This document shows, piece by piece, positions 18,691-26,728 of a DNA stretch of 64,000 nt. The stretch spans positions 23,654 through 87,653 of the forward strand of contig NZ_JAIUHG010000029.1 of the NCBI RefSeq assembly GCF_020164955.1, in the 5' to 3' direction. A model generated the notes under the pieces. The model saw only the letters and a list, made by a program, of their open reading frames with translations, was not told where the DNA came from and made no database searches. The stretch comes from Mesorhizobium sp. CA8. GTDB taxonomy: Bacteria; Pseudomonadota; Alphaproteobacteria; Rhizobiales; Rhizobiaceae. Both the position numbers and the translations under genes were made by a program. Position 1 is the stretch's first letter. The number at the start of each line of letters is the position of its first letter.

Positions 18691-19487
18691 TCGCCCTGCC
18701 CCGGCCCTCCACCCTCTTCCTGGCCGCGGTCACGGCGCTGGTGGCCGTGCTGCTCTACAGTCCGCTGTTCGTGCCGATCGTGTCGTCGTTCTTCACGATC
18801 TCGCATGGCGACGTCGACTGGTCGTCGCCGACCCTTTCGAGCTATCAGGCGCTGGCTGGGAACAACGACATACTAGCTGCCCTGCGCACCACGCTGATCG
18901 TCGGCCTTTGCACCGTCGTGCTCTCGGTGGTCAGCGGCACGCTGCTGGCGCTCTACTATCACGGCGGCCGCTCAGGACGCTCAATCCTGCAGTTCATCAT
19001 CTTCCTTCCATTCCTGATGCCGCCGATCATCAGCGGCCTGGCGCTGCTGATCTTTTTCCGCGAGATCGGCCTCGAACGCTCGTTGCTGACGGTCGTTATC
19101 GGCCACACGGTCTTCGTGCTTGCGATTGTCTATCGCACCGTGCTGATGCGGCTGCAGTCGATGAGCCGCACGCTGGTTGAAGCATCCTATGATCTCGGCG
19201 CCACCGCCTGGCAGACCTTCTGGCGCGTAATCTTGCCAAACCTGTCGAGCGCGATGGTCGGCGGCGCCATCCTGGCCTTCGCCCTGTCGTTCGACGAAAC
19301 GATGATCACCATCTTGGTCACCGGTACGCAAAGCACGCTGCCAGTCAGGCTGTGGGCGATGATGCGGCTTGGCTTCTCGCCCGACATCAATGCGCTGGTC
19401 GCGCTGATCCTGATGTTCACAGTGCTTCTGTGCGTGCTGGCCGCCCGTTTTCTGGTCCCCCAGCAGATGGCAATGGAACGGAGCTGA
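18687..19487 (+). CDS. ABC transporter permease (PotC-type)
   Basis: A 266-residue inner-membrane protein with about six hydrophobic helices and the coupling loop LVEASYDLGATAWQTFWRV. The segment AFALSFDETMIT is typical of PotC-like subunits. It is the last gene of the sugar-acid/transporter operon. Confidence 0.92.
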   Translation: MIALPRPSTLFLAAVTALVAVLLYSPLFVPIVSSFFTISHGDVDWSSPTLSSYQALAGNNDILAALRTTLIVGLCTVVLSVVSGTLLALYYHGGRSGRSILQFIIFLPFLMPPIISGLALLIFFREIGLERSLLTVVIGHTVFVLAIVYRTVLMRLQSMSRTLVEASYDLGATAWQTFWRVILPNLSSAMVGGAILAFALSFDETMITILVTGTQSTLPVRLWAMMRLGFSPDINALVALILMFTVLLCVLAARFLVPQQMAMERS

Positions 19488-19827
19488 TCTTGCTCTGCGT
19501 TTTAATTAAAGGGCGGAAAGAAGTTGGGAGGCGTCAGGCTGCGATAGGGACCAGATTCTGGTCGAGAGGCCGGTTTCTGTGCTCGTCAAGCTAGGAGGTC
19601 CCGCCGCGCCATGGCGGCGGCGTTCTGCAAGGCGTCAGGGCGGCCGCAATGCCCCATGCGCCGGTCTGATCGAGCCGCGCGGCATGGCCCTCCCTTGCTG
19701 GATCATCGGGCGCGACCAGCTGGCCCTGCTGCTGCCCAGTAAGGCTATAGGCGGACATGTCAGACCCACAGAAACACCCAGCATAGGCACTCTGATTTCG
19801 CGCTGTACGGCTCAGGATACAGCGCCT
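19488..19827. other. Intergenic stretch before the heat-shock island
   Basis: No convincing gene. A 123-codon plus-strand frame at 19579-19950 has atypical composition, overlaps the thermosensor leader and has no recognisable motif, so it is not annotated. Confidence 0.4.
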
Positions 19828-19855
19828 CTTGAACCGCTAATTGCTCGAATTAAAT
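19828..19855 (+). promoter_or_regulatory. Predicted promoter of the first hsp20 gene
   Basis: CTTGAA at 19828-19833 and TTAAAT at 19850-19855 with a 16-bp spacer. A start about 7 nt downstream would give a leader of about 100 nt, the usual length for a ROSE leader. CTTGAA also resembles the -35 of RpoH promoters, so the sigma factor is uncertain. Confidence 0.35.
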
Positions 19856-19859
19856 CAAG

Positions 19860-19963
19860 GAAGCCGGCTGCCAGGAAGGGGCCGGCAGCGTTGGGTGGTT
19901 TGAAAACCGCTTCGCGACGCGAGACAAACTTGTATCCATGTTGCTCATAAGGAGGATGTGGCT
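19860..19963 (+). ncRNA. ROSE-like RNA thermometer in the hsp20 5' UTR
   Basis: The 3' end has the ROSE pattern. UUGCU at 19941-19945 faces AGGA of the Shine-Dalgarno at 19950-19953, a pairing that includes the typical G-G opposition. Flanking AUCC (19934-19937) pairs with GGAU (19954-19957) to close the hairpin. ROSE elements melt on heat shock and free the ribosome binding site of rhizobial small heat-shock genes. The upstream hairpins were not modelled. Confidence 0.65.
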
Positions 19964-20446
19964 ATGAGGACCACTTTCGACTTTGCTCCTCTGTTGCGAT
20001 CGACCGTGGGATTCGATCGCACGCTCGACGCACTCGAATCCGCGAGCCACGTGGCGTCGATGGACAATTGGCCGCCTTACGACATCGTCAAGTCCGGTGA
20101 GGACGACTACCGCATCAACATGGCGGTGGCCGGCTTTACGCAGGACGAGCTGACCGTCACGCAAGAGCAGAACATGCTGATCGTGGCGGGTGAAAGGTCG
20201 GGCGATCAGGAGGCGAACGGAGGATACCTGCATCACGGTATTGCCAGCCGCGCCTTTCAGCGCCGCTTCGAGCTGGCCGAACACATGGAGGTCGTCGGCG
20301 CGAGTCTGTCGAACGGTCTGCTCATCATCGATCTGAAGCGCGCGATTCCCGAAGAAATGAAGCCGCGCCGCATCGCCATCGCCTCGGGCGAAGCGCTGCC
20401 GAAGGCCGAGACCAAGCAGATCGAGGCAGAGAAGCTGGCGGCCTAA
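19964..20446 (+). CDS. Hsp20/IbpA-type small heat-shock protein (class A-like)
   Basis: A 160-residue alpha-crystallin-domain chaperone that binds unfolding proteins. The N-terminus has GFDRTLDALESA, followed by WPPYDIVKSGEDDYRI, FTQDELTVT, GIASRAFQRRFEL and the GLLIIDLKRAIPEE segment, with the IXI-type motif region (RRIAIAS) near the C-terminus. This is the IbpA-like class that ROSE elements usually control. The ATG at 19964 lies 8 nt after AGGAGG; a GTG at 19958 would be too close to it. Confidence 0.93.
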   Translation: MRTTFDFAPLLRSTVGFDRTLDALESASHVASMDNWPPYDIVKSGEDDYRINMAVAGFTQDELTVTQEQNMLIVAGERSGDQEANGGYLHHGIASRAFQRRFELAEHMEVVGASLSNGLLIIDLKRAIPEEMKPRRIAIASGEALPKAETKQIEAEKLAA

Positions 20447-20543
20447 AGGCATTCCCGTCAGCGGTTTTCTGCAAGGCGCCAGGCGGCACGCAGGCGCCAA
20501 CGGGGAAGCTTTTGAAATCGACAGAACAGAAGGGAGATAAACC

Positions 20544-21050
20544 ATGAGTGTCCGTGATCTGATCCCGTGGGGCCGCTCCAGCAATCAGGTTCTCACGAAC
20601 CTTCGAGCCGACGATCGAAACCCGTTTCTCTCGCTCCATCGCGAGGTGAACCAGCTGTTTGACGACGTGTTCCGCGGCCTTGACGGCCGTCTGCCCACAT
20701 TGGGTTCGCTGTCCTCCTTGAGCGGAGCTTGGCCGAGCGTCGAAATCTCCGAAACCGACAAGGAGATCAAGGTGGCGGCCGAGATCCCCGGCCTCGAGGA
20801 AAAGGACATCGAGGTGCTGCTTGACGATGGCGTGCTGACGCTGAAGGGCGAGAAGCGCTCCGAGACGGAGGACAAGGCCAAACAGTTCTCCGAACGCTTC
20901 TACGGCCACTTCGAGCGACGCATTCCGCTTGGAACGGAGGTCGAGGAAGACAAGATCGACGCGCATTTCAAGAATGGCGTGCTGAACATCGTGCTTCCCA
21001 AGAGCGCGAACGCGCAGTCGCAGGTGAAGCGCATCGCGATCAAGAGCTGA
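20544..21050 (+). CDS. Hsp20-family small heat-shock protein (second, divergent class)
   Basis: A 168-residue protein with an alpha-crystallin domain from about residue 60: WPSVEISETDKEIKVAAEIPG, LTLKGEKR, FYGHFERRIPLG and FKNGVLNIVLPK, ending in RIAIKS. It is clearly different from the first hsp20 and resembles the class found in stress-tolerance islands. The ribosome binding site is AAGGGAGATAAACC. No ROSE-type UUGCU motif is present in its 97-bp leader, so it may rely on readthrough or another promoter. Confidence 0.92.
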   Translation: MSVRDLIPWGRSSNQVLTNLRADDRNPFLSLHREVNQLFDDVFRGLDGRLPTLGSLSSLSGAWPSVEISETDKEIKVAAEIPGLEEKDIEVLLDDGVLTLKGEKRSETEDKAKQFSERFYGHFERRIPLGTEVEEDKIDAHFKNGVLNIVLPKSANAQSQVKRIAIKS

Positions 21051-21062
21051 CAGGAGGCGTCG

Positions 21063-21095
21063 GGCCGGCGACGGCCGAATCAGGCGTCGCCGGCC
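21063..21095 (+). terminator. GC-rich hairpin after the second hsp20 gene
   Basis: A perfect 11-bp stem, GGCCGGCGACG with CGTCGCCGGCC, with an 11-nt loop, 12 bp after the stop codon. There is no T run, so it may be a rho-independent-like pause or an mRNA-protecting structure. Confidence 0.5.
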
Positions 21096-21126
21096 TGCGT
21101 CCATCGCCACCAGGGAGGGATGAACG

Positions 21127-21864
21127 ATGCACGAATATGTCAGGCAGACACAGAATATAGGAACGACCTACGCAACTGCGACACGGCCCTCCAACGATAA
21201 TCGGCGGGCGCCGCTTGCGATGGGCCGCTCGCTGTTCCCCCAGGATGCGGTCGCCCGCATTGACAAGCCGTCCCGGTCGGTCATGACGTCCGGGAGGGTA
21301 CGGACGAAGGGCTGGCGGCTGACATTCGAACGGCGCGCAGCTCCCTTTATCGAGCCGCTGATGGGCTGGACGGGCGGTGGCGATACGTTGACCCAGATCG
21401 AGCTCAACTTCCCGACCCGGGAGTCGGCCATTCGCTACGCTGAGCGGCAGGGTCTCCGCTACACGGTTCAGTGCGCTGACGCCGCGGCGGATCGCAAGCG
21501 CCGTGCGACGGGCTCTGCTCATGCCTTCTCCGACGCGACGCTGAAGAAGCTCGGCCTGGAAGAGCTTCAGGAGAGCTACGGGCATGCCATCGATGGCTCT
21601 GCAAATCGCAGCGATCCTTCGGGGCCTGAAACCTGGGCGTCACCGATGGAAGTGGTGCGCGATCGGGCGCTGCCGCTCGAGGCCAAGCGCTCGATACTCA
21701 TCAATTGGGCCTGGACCGAATACCTGATCGATCAGGCGACCAATGAGGGCATGCCGGAGAACAATCGGCCGTCGCGTCTCGACGAAGTCGAGCAGGCGCT
21801 GCTCGCGCTCGAGCGGCAGGTCGCGGACGGCCGATGCGCGCCGCTCGCACGCAACGCAGCATGA
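21127..21864 (+). CDS. NDUFS4-domain protein with extra C-terminal domain
   Basis: A 245-residue protein. Residues about 40-115 match the ETC complex I NDUFS4-like domain: ARIDKPSRSVMTSGR, KGWRLTFERR, PLMGWTGGGDTLTQ, LNFPTRESAIRYAERQG. Ordinary bacterial versions stop near 100 residues. Here a further 110 residues follow, containing SPMEVVRDRALPLEAKRSIL and WAWTEYLIDQATNEG, which I do not recognise. It lies between hsp20 and the omega-like gene with a strong ribosome binding site (GGGAGGGATGAACG). A stress-related role tied to complex I is inference. Confidence 0.75.
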   Translation: MHEYVRQTQNIGTTYATATRPSNDNRRAPLAMGRSLFPQDAVARIDKPSRSVMTSGRVRTKGWRLTFERRAAPFIEPLMGWTGGGDTLTQIELNFPTRESAIRYAERQGLRYTVQCADAAADRKRRATGSAHAFSDATLKKLGLEELQESYGHAIDGSANRSDPSGPETWASPMEVVRDRALPLEAKRSILINWAWTEYLIDQATNEGMPENNRPSRLDEVEQALLALERQVADGRCAPLARNAA

Positions 21865-21873
21865 GGTGCGGTC

Positions 21874-22194
21874 ATGGACTCCCTCGTCGTCTTCGATTGC
21901 GCACAGGTAATTCCGAACAGGTTCGCCTTGACGCTGGCTGCTGCCGCCCGCAGCCGGGCCCTTCACAGGGGCGCGGAGCCGCGTTCGAACAGACCGGCAG
22001 CCAGCGCGAGCGATCTTGCGCTCCACGAAATCGCGGAGGGCGCATTCACGCCGGCCGAGTTGGGACTTTTTCTCGAAGGAGAGAGCGCACCGCGGCTGCT
22101 CCTCGCCCACCGCATTGGAACAAAAGCTTCGCGGCGGCGCTCCCCCAAGGAGCGCCGCCGCATCCGTCTCCCTCGCGAAGAGACGGTTCATTAA
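21874..22194 (+). CDS. RNA polymerase omega-subunit-like protein (accessory RpoZ paralogue)
   Basis: A 106-residue protein whose first 75 residues follow the omega pattern: DCAQVIPNRFALTLAAAARS aligns with the family segment around VPNRFELVLLAAHRAR, then RALHRGAEP and ALHEIAEGAF (family ALREIA). Chromosomal RpoZ in alphaproteobacteria is about 130 residues. The C-terminal tail is Arg-rich (RRRSPKERRRIRLPR) and is encoded by a 13-bp-stem hairpin at 22131-22161. It starts 9 bp after the NDUFS4-domain gene with ribosome binding site GAGGTG. It may retune RNA polymerase under stress; this is inference. Confidence 0.6.
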   Translation: MDSLVVFDCAQVIPNRFALTLAAAARSRALHRGAEPRSNRPAASASDLALHEIAEGAFTPAELGLFLEGESAPRLLLAHRIGTKASRRRSPKERRRIRLPREETVH

Positions 22195-22226
22195 TGGCGC
22201 ACACAATCGACAAGGAGGAATGAACG

Positions 22227-22592
22227 ATGCTGAAGTCACTGTCTTCGAATAGCCGGACGGCGCTCGATGTCGTCAACATCGTCGTCGGGCTCGGTCTTTT
22301 CCTGTCTCCCTGGTATCTCGGCTATACGGGGGAGAGCCACGCCGCGTGGAATGCTTGGATCGTCGGCGCGGTGGTTGCGTTGATTGCGGTCGGCGCGCTG
22401 GTGGCGTTCCGTGAGTACGAGGAATGGGCCAACCTCGTCCTCGGTCTATGGTCGATCGCAGCGCCCTGGCTGCTGGGCTTCGCGGCCGTAACGGCTGCCA
22501 TGTCGGCTCACGTGATCGCCGGCATTGTCGCTGCGGTGGTCGCCGCCGGCAATGTCTGGTCGGCCCAAAACCGTCCGCTATCTACGGCCTGA
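22227..22592 (+). CDS. SPW-repeat integral membrane protein
   Basis: A 121-residue protein with four hydrophobic helices and two copies of the SPW-type repeat: VVNIVVGLGLFLSPWYLG and WANLVLGLWSIAAPWLLG. AGGAGG precedes the ATG. SPW proteins have no defined reaction. Here the gene lies directly before ftsH in a heat-stress cluster, which suggests a membrane-stress role. Confidence 0.88.
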   Translation: MLKSLSSNSRTALDVVNIVVGLGLFLSPWYLGYTGESHAAWNAWIVGAVVALIAVGALVAFREYEEWANLVLGLWSIAAPWLLGFAAVTAAMSAHVIAGIVAAVVAAGNVWSAQNRPLSTA

Positions 22593-22660
22593 AACAGGCG
22601 CTTTGGCGGGTCTCTATAAGCCGGGCCCGCCCCCTCATCAGAAAGAGCGGGACCGGGATC

Positions 22661-24496
22661 ATGGAAATGAACAAGAAGACCCGATTCAATATCGGCTACT
22701 GGGTCGTCGCCTTCCTCATGCTGATGGCCTTCCAGTACTTCTTTGCGACAGCGAGACAGGTCGCGCAGATTCCTTACAGCGATTTTGAGACATACCTTAA
22801 CCAGGGCAAAGTCGCCGAGGTGGCGGTTTCGGACCGCTTCATTCAAGGCCGTTTCAAGGCGCCGCTCAACGGCCGGCCCATGTTCATCACGACACGTGTC
22901 GAGCCCGACCTGGCGCGCCAATTGCAGAGCCATGGCGTGGTCGTGACCGGCCAGATCGAAAGCACTTTCCTGCGTGATCTCCTCTCATGGGTCGTACCAG
23001 TTCTCATGTTCGCCGGCGTGTGGATGTTCATGCTCAAGCGCACGGGCGGCGACCTGGGCGGCGGGCTGATGCAGATCGGAAGGTCCAAAGCCAAAGTCTA
23101 TGTGGAGAAGGATACCGGGGTGACGTTCGCCGAAGTGGCCGGCGTCGACGAGGCGAAGGACGAACTGAGGGAGATCGTTGATTTCCTCAAGGACCCGAGA
23201 AGCTATGGCCGGCTCGGCGGCCGTATGCCGAAGGGCGTGCTCCTCGTCGGCCCGCCCGGCACCGGCAAAACGCTGCTCGCCAAGGCGGTGGCGGGCGAAG
23301 CCGGCGTGCCGTTCTTCTCGATTTCCGGCTCGGAATTTGTCGAAATGTTCGTGGGCGTAGGCGCGGCGCGCGTGCGTGATCTGTTCGAGCAAGCGCGCGC
23401 CAAGGCGCCCGCCATCATCTTCATCGACGAACTCGACGCGCTGGGGCGCGCCCGCGGCATCGGTCCGCTCGCTGGCGGTCACGACGAGAAGGAGCAGACG
23501 CTGAACCAATTGCTCGTAGAGCTCGATGGGTTCGATTCATCGACGGGTCTGGTGCTGCTCGCCGCAACGAACCGGCCCGAAATTCTCGATCCAGCGCTTC
23601 TCCGCGCGGGTCGCTTCGACCGGCAGGTTCTGGTGGATCGGCCCGACAAGGCTGGGCGTATCCAGATCCTGAATGTCCATCTAAAGAAGGCAAAGCTCAC
23701 GAAGGATGTGGATGCCGAGAAGATCGCGGCACTCACGCCAGGCTTTACCGGCGCGGACCTCGCCAATCTCGTCAACGAGGCAACATTGCTTGCAACGCGT
23801 CGCAGGGCCGATGCGGTGACGATGGACGACTTCAACAACGCCATCGAGCGGATCGTCGCGGGACTGGAAAAGCGCAACCGCCTGCTTAATGCGAAAGAGC
23901 GCGAGATCGTCGCCTATCATGAGACGGGTCACGCGCTCGTCGCCATGGCCCTGCCCGGGGTCGATCCGGTGCATAAGGTCTCGATTATTCCAAGGGGCGT
24001 GGGGGCGCTCGGCTACACGATCCAGCGCCCCACCGAGGACCGCTTCCTGATGACGCGCGAAGAGCTGGAAAACAAGATGGCGGTGCTCCTCGGCGGGCGC
24101 GCCGCGGAACAGATCGTTTTCGGTCATCTCTCGACCGGCGCGGCCGACGATCTTGTCAAGGTCACCGACATCGCGCGCGCTATCGTCACCCGCTACGGCA
24201 TGACCGAGAAGCTCGGCCATGTTTCATTGGAGAAGGAGCGTCGTTCGTTCCTCAGCACGGATCAGCCCTATTATGGGCCGCAGGACAGGTCGTATTCCGA
24301 ACAGACCGCTGCCGCAGTCGACGAAGAGGTCAAGCGCATCGTGGATGAGACGTTCGATCGGACAGTCAATCTCCTTCTCAAGCGCAGACATGTTCTGGAG
24401 CGGATCGCTTTGAAGCTCCTGGAGGTAGAAACGCTCGAGGAAAGGGAAATCGCAGCCATGGTGCAGGCCAAACAGGTTTCAGAAGCGAGCGCCTGA
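22661..24496 (+). CDS. ftsH: ATP-dependent zinc metalloprotease FtsH
   Basis: A 611-residue membrane-anchored AAA protease. Two N-terminal membrane helices flank a small periplasmic domain. The AAA module has Walker A GPPGTGKT, Walker B IIFIDELDALG, GVGAARVRD and the arginine-finger region LLRAGRFDRQV. The protease site is HETGHAL with a distal acidic ligand near STGAADDLVK. I chose the ATG at 22661 because the N-terminus then begins just before the first helix; upstream extensions run through the SPW gene. It is shorter than housekeeping FtsH (about 640 aa), so it is probably an accessory, stress-island copy. Confidence 0.93.
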   Translation: MEMNKKTRFNIGYWVVAFLMLMAFQYFFATARQVAQIPYSDFETYLNQGKVAEVAVSDRFIQGRFKAPLNGRPMFITTRVEPDLARQLQSHGVVVTGQIESTFLRDLLSWVVPVLMFAGVWMFMLKRTGGDLGGGLMQIGRSKAKVYVEKDTGVTFAEVAGVDEAKDELREIVDFLKDPRSYGRLGGRMPKGVLLVGPPGTGKTLLAKAVAGEAGVPFFSISGSEFVEMFVGVGAARVRDLFEQARAKAPAIIFIDELDALGRARGIGPLAGGHDEKEQTLNQLLVELDGFDSSTGLVLLAATNRPEILDPALLRAGRFDRQVLVDRPDKAGRIQILNVHLKKAKLTKDVDAEKIAALTPGFTGADLANLVNEATLLATRRRADAVTMDDFNNAIERIVAGLEKRNRLLNAKEREIVAYHETGHALVAMALPGVDPVHKVSIIPRGVGALGYTIQRPTEDRFLMTREELENKMAVLLGGRAAEQIVFGHLSTGAADDLVKVTDIARAIVTRYGMTEKLGHVSLEKERRSFLSTDQPYYGPQDRSYSEQTAAAVDEEVKRIVDETFDRTVNLLLKRRHVLERIALKLLEVETLEEREIAAMVQAKQVSEASA

Positions 24497-24628
24497 GGTC
24501 GCGGCAGGCCATGGCGCCGCCGGCACCTATGCTTTCAGGTCCAAGCGTCGCCAGCGCCTTCCGGAGCGGGTTTCGCCGTCGCGACGTTGTTTTGTCCTGA
24601 CGGTCGGAGTTGTCGTTTCAGTGCAGCC

Positions 24629-24811
24629 CTAACGCTTCAGATTAGGCCTGATCGCCTCGACCTCTTCTCGCGTGTTCGTATCGGGTAATTCGCCCAGGCC
24701 CTCCGGATTTGGTGCGGGATTCGCACGCGTATCTTTTGGCGGCTTTCCCTCCGGCTTGACGCCGGACGGTTTGGATTCCTCCCCTTTTTTCTGCTTCAGC
24801 TTTTTCGGCAT
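24629..24811 (-). CDS. Small Lys/Pro-rich hypothetical protein
   Basis: A 60-residue protein starting MPKKLKQKKGEESKP, highly charged, Pro-rich and probably disordered. The ATG at 24809-24811 is preceded by AGGAG with a 4-nt spacer, so I prefer it to the longer frame starting at 24946. Not recognised. It lies alone between the stress island and the guaA-type attachment sequences. Confidence 0.5.
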   Translation of the reverse strand: MPKKLKQKKGEESKPSGVKPEGKPPKDTRANPAPNPEGLGELPDTNTREEVEAIRPNLKR

Positions 24812-24992
24812 CTTACTCCTAGCCTCGCATGGCACCGGGACCTGCAACGGCATCATTGAATGCCGCTGCAGAAGCTTTGGCGGAACGTTACATGCGAACA
24901 GTTGGTTCCTGCCAAAAACGAGGCGGCGGCGGGCGCTGGAACCCATCGGAGGACAACTCTCGTTATGGGGCCGGGCTGGCCGGCGAGCTGCC

Positions 24993-25012
24993 TCACTCCC
25001 ACTCGATTGTAT
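24993..25012 (-). repeat. guaA 3'-end-like attachment core, copy 1
   Basis: On the minus strand the sequence encodes TIEWE and a stop, the invariant C-terminus of GMP synthase, with no other guaA coding next to it. Integrases that target guaA leave such 3'-end copies at element boundaries. Only the core, not the long arm seen in the other two copies, is present here. Confidence 0.5.
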
Positions 25013-25033
25013 TGGGCCATGATGCCTGCTGAT

Positions 25034-25332
25034 TTTGGCCCCAAGCGCATTCTACATGACTGGGACGACGCGGAGTGCCTGCAAATTCTCTCACTATCCA
25101 GCGGACGGCGCCGAAGCAGGCCAGGGTGTTGATCGTCGAGCAGGTCGGCCCCGGCCCGGACACCTCGCATTTCTCCAAACTGTTTGACGTTCACATGCTG
25201 GTCTGGGGCAGCGGCCGGGAACGCACGGGGGAGGAATACGCTGCGCTGCTAGAAAGCTCCGGCTGGAAATACCGCCACACCTGGTATCCGCCTTCAAAGA
25301 TGCTGGGCATCGTCGAGGGCGTGAAGGAATAG
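25034..25332 (+). pseudogene. O-methyltransferase C-terminal remnant
   Basis: Two frames together give the end of an acetylserotonin/hydroxyneurosporene-type O-methyltransferase: RILHDWDDAECLQIL at 25040-25090, then after a frameshift ARVLIVEQVGPGPDT, SKLFDVHMLVWGSGRERT and YAALLESSGWKY up to the stop at 25332. The SAM-binding N-terminal two-thirds is missing. It lies between attachment-like copies 1 and 2 and is probably debris from rearrangement. Confidence 0.7.
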
Positions 25333-25360
25333 CGGCGCCCTCTAGGATATCCCACACCTC

Positions 25361-25591
25361 TCACTCCCACTCTATTGTTCAAAACCAATGTATGATTTAG
25401 CTTGGTTTTTTCTTGTTTTCTGCGCGAGAAACCGACCCGCGGGCCGTCAAAAAGTTACGGTCTTGGTTTTTAAAGGGAAGTTTCTTTACAAATTTTTTTG
25501 CTGGGTTCGACATCTATCGCTGTCGATCGGTCCCCTGACGGCCGTTTGCGGGCCAACAATGTGCCGCTCGGCCAGCGCAAAAGTACCGTCA
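25361..25591 (-). repeat. guaA-type attachment core plus about 230-bp arm, copy A
   Basis: The minus strand again ends in TIEWE and a stop (25361-25378). The following arm aligns with copy B (31474-31709): both share CCACTCTATTGTTC, TAGCT(T/G)GGTTTTTTCTTG, GGCCGTCAAAA, TTACGGT and finally AAAAGTACCGTCA. The two copies are in direct orientation and bound a 6.1-kb segment. Confidence 0.7.
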
Positions 25592-25708
25592 CTCCTATAG
25601 CAGAGACCTCCCTCATGCGCGAGCCTGGCGGGCCTGTCCCCGCTTTCAAGGACGGTCGGCCGGAACTCTTCAGCCGGTACACCGCACGCCGCACCGGGGC
25701 GGATACTG

Positions 25709-26605
25709 TCACGGGTCTCTGTACCGCAAGGCGTCGACGAGCAGCGAAAACGCCGGAGGGAGCTGTCGGCGATCGGGATAGTAGAGATGATACCCCGAAA
25801 AAGGCGGGCACCAATCGTCGAGAACGCGTTCCAGCTTCCCCGATCTAAGCAGCGCGTCGGCCTGATCCTCCAAGACACACGCGAGGCCTACTCCCTCCGC
25901 CGCAGCCGCCAAAATCATGGGTATGTCGTTGAGTATCAGCGGACCTTCGACGCGAACATTGAGGTCGCGGCCGTCGCGGCCGAATTCCCAGGTGTAAAGG
26001 CCGCCTTTGGTCTGCATGCGAATGTTGATGCAGGCATGCGCGGTCAGATCATGGGGTGTGTGGGGACGACCATGGGCGGCGAAATAGGAAGGCGCGCCGA
26101 CGACCGCCATGCGCAGTTCGGGGCCGATCCGAACGGCGATCATGTCCTTCGCCACCTGCTCTCCAAGCCGGATGCCGGCATCGAAACGATCGGCAATGAT
26201 GTCGGTGAGATGGCTGTCGATCGAGATCTCGACCGTCACCTCCGGACAGTCCTTCAGCATCTTGGCGACCGCCGGCCAGAGGATCGTCTCGGCTGCATGC
26301 CGGCTTGAGGTGATCCGCACCGTGCCCGCGGGCCGCTCGCGCAGAGCACTGAGCGCCGAAAGCCGTGCATCGATTTCGTCGAAGGCCGGGCGCAGGGTGG
26401 CGATCAGCTGTTCTCCCGCCTCGGTCGGCGCAACGTTGCGGGTGTTGCGGGTGAGAAGCTTCAGGCCCATCCCGGCTTCCAGCCGCCGGACGATCTGGCT
26501 GATCGCCGATTGAGAGGTGCCGAGCTTGGCGGCCGCCCGCGTGAAACTGCGCGCTTCAGCCACGGCAAGGAAAACCGCCAGATCGCTCAGTTCCTCCCGC
26601 TTCAT
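25709..26605 (-). CDS. LysR-family transcriptional regulator
   Basis: A 298-residue LysR protein with an N-terminal winged helix (FTRAAAKLGTSQSAISQIVRRLEA) and a C-terminal periplasmic-binding-like effector domain starting near GTVRITSSRHAAETIL. I chose the ATG at 26605 because the helix-turn-helix then begins at the usual distance; the longer frame begins at a weaker upstream codon. It is divergent from the SDR/aldo-keto reductase genes and is probably their regulator. Confidence 0.9.
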   Translation of the reverse strand: MKREELSDLAVFLAVAEARSFTRAAAKLGTSQSAISQIVRRLEAGMGLKLLTRNTRNVAPTEAGEQLIATLRPAFDEIDARLSALSALRERPAGTVRITSSRHAAETILWPAVAKMLKDCPEVTVEISIDSHLTDIIADRFDAGIRLGEQVAKDMIAVRIGPELRMAVVGAPSYFAAHGRPHTPHDLTAHACINIRMQTKGGLYTWEFGRDGRDLNVRVEGPLILNDIPMILAAAAEGVGLACVLEDQADALLRSGKLERVLDDWCPPFSGYHLYYPDRRQLPPAFSLLVDALRYRDP

Positions 26606-26728
26606 TGATAAGTTCCAGATATAACCGCATGCACAACTTAGCACCTAATAGCTGAGACTCCTACCACCTATGTCATCTCTACGCGGCTCGCGGCTCGGAA
26701 CGCCCTGCAAGCCTAATGGAGACGGCAC

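Noticed and set aside
19579..19950. 123-codon plus-strand frame before hsp20
   Set aside because: No recognisable motif, and it overlaps the promoter and ROSE leader.
22424..22660. Upstream extension of FtsH to a 690-residue protein
   Set aside because: The extra residues overlap the SPW gene in another frame and are not FtsH-like.
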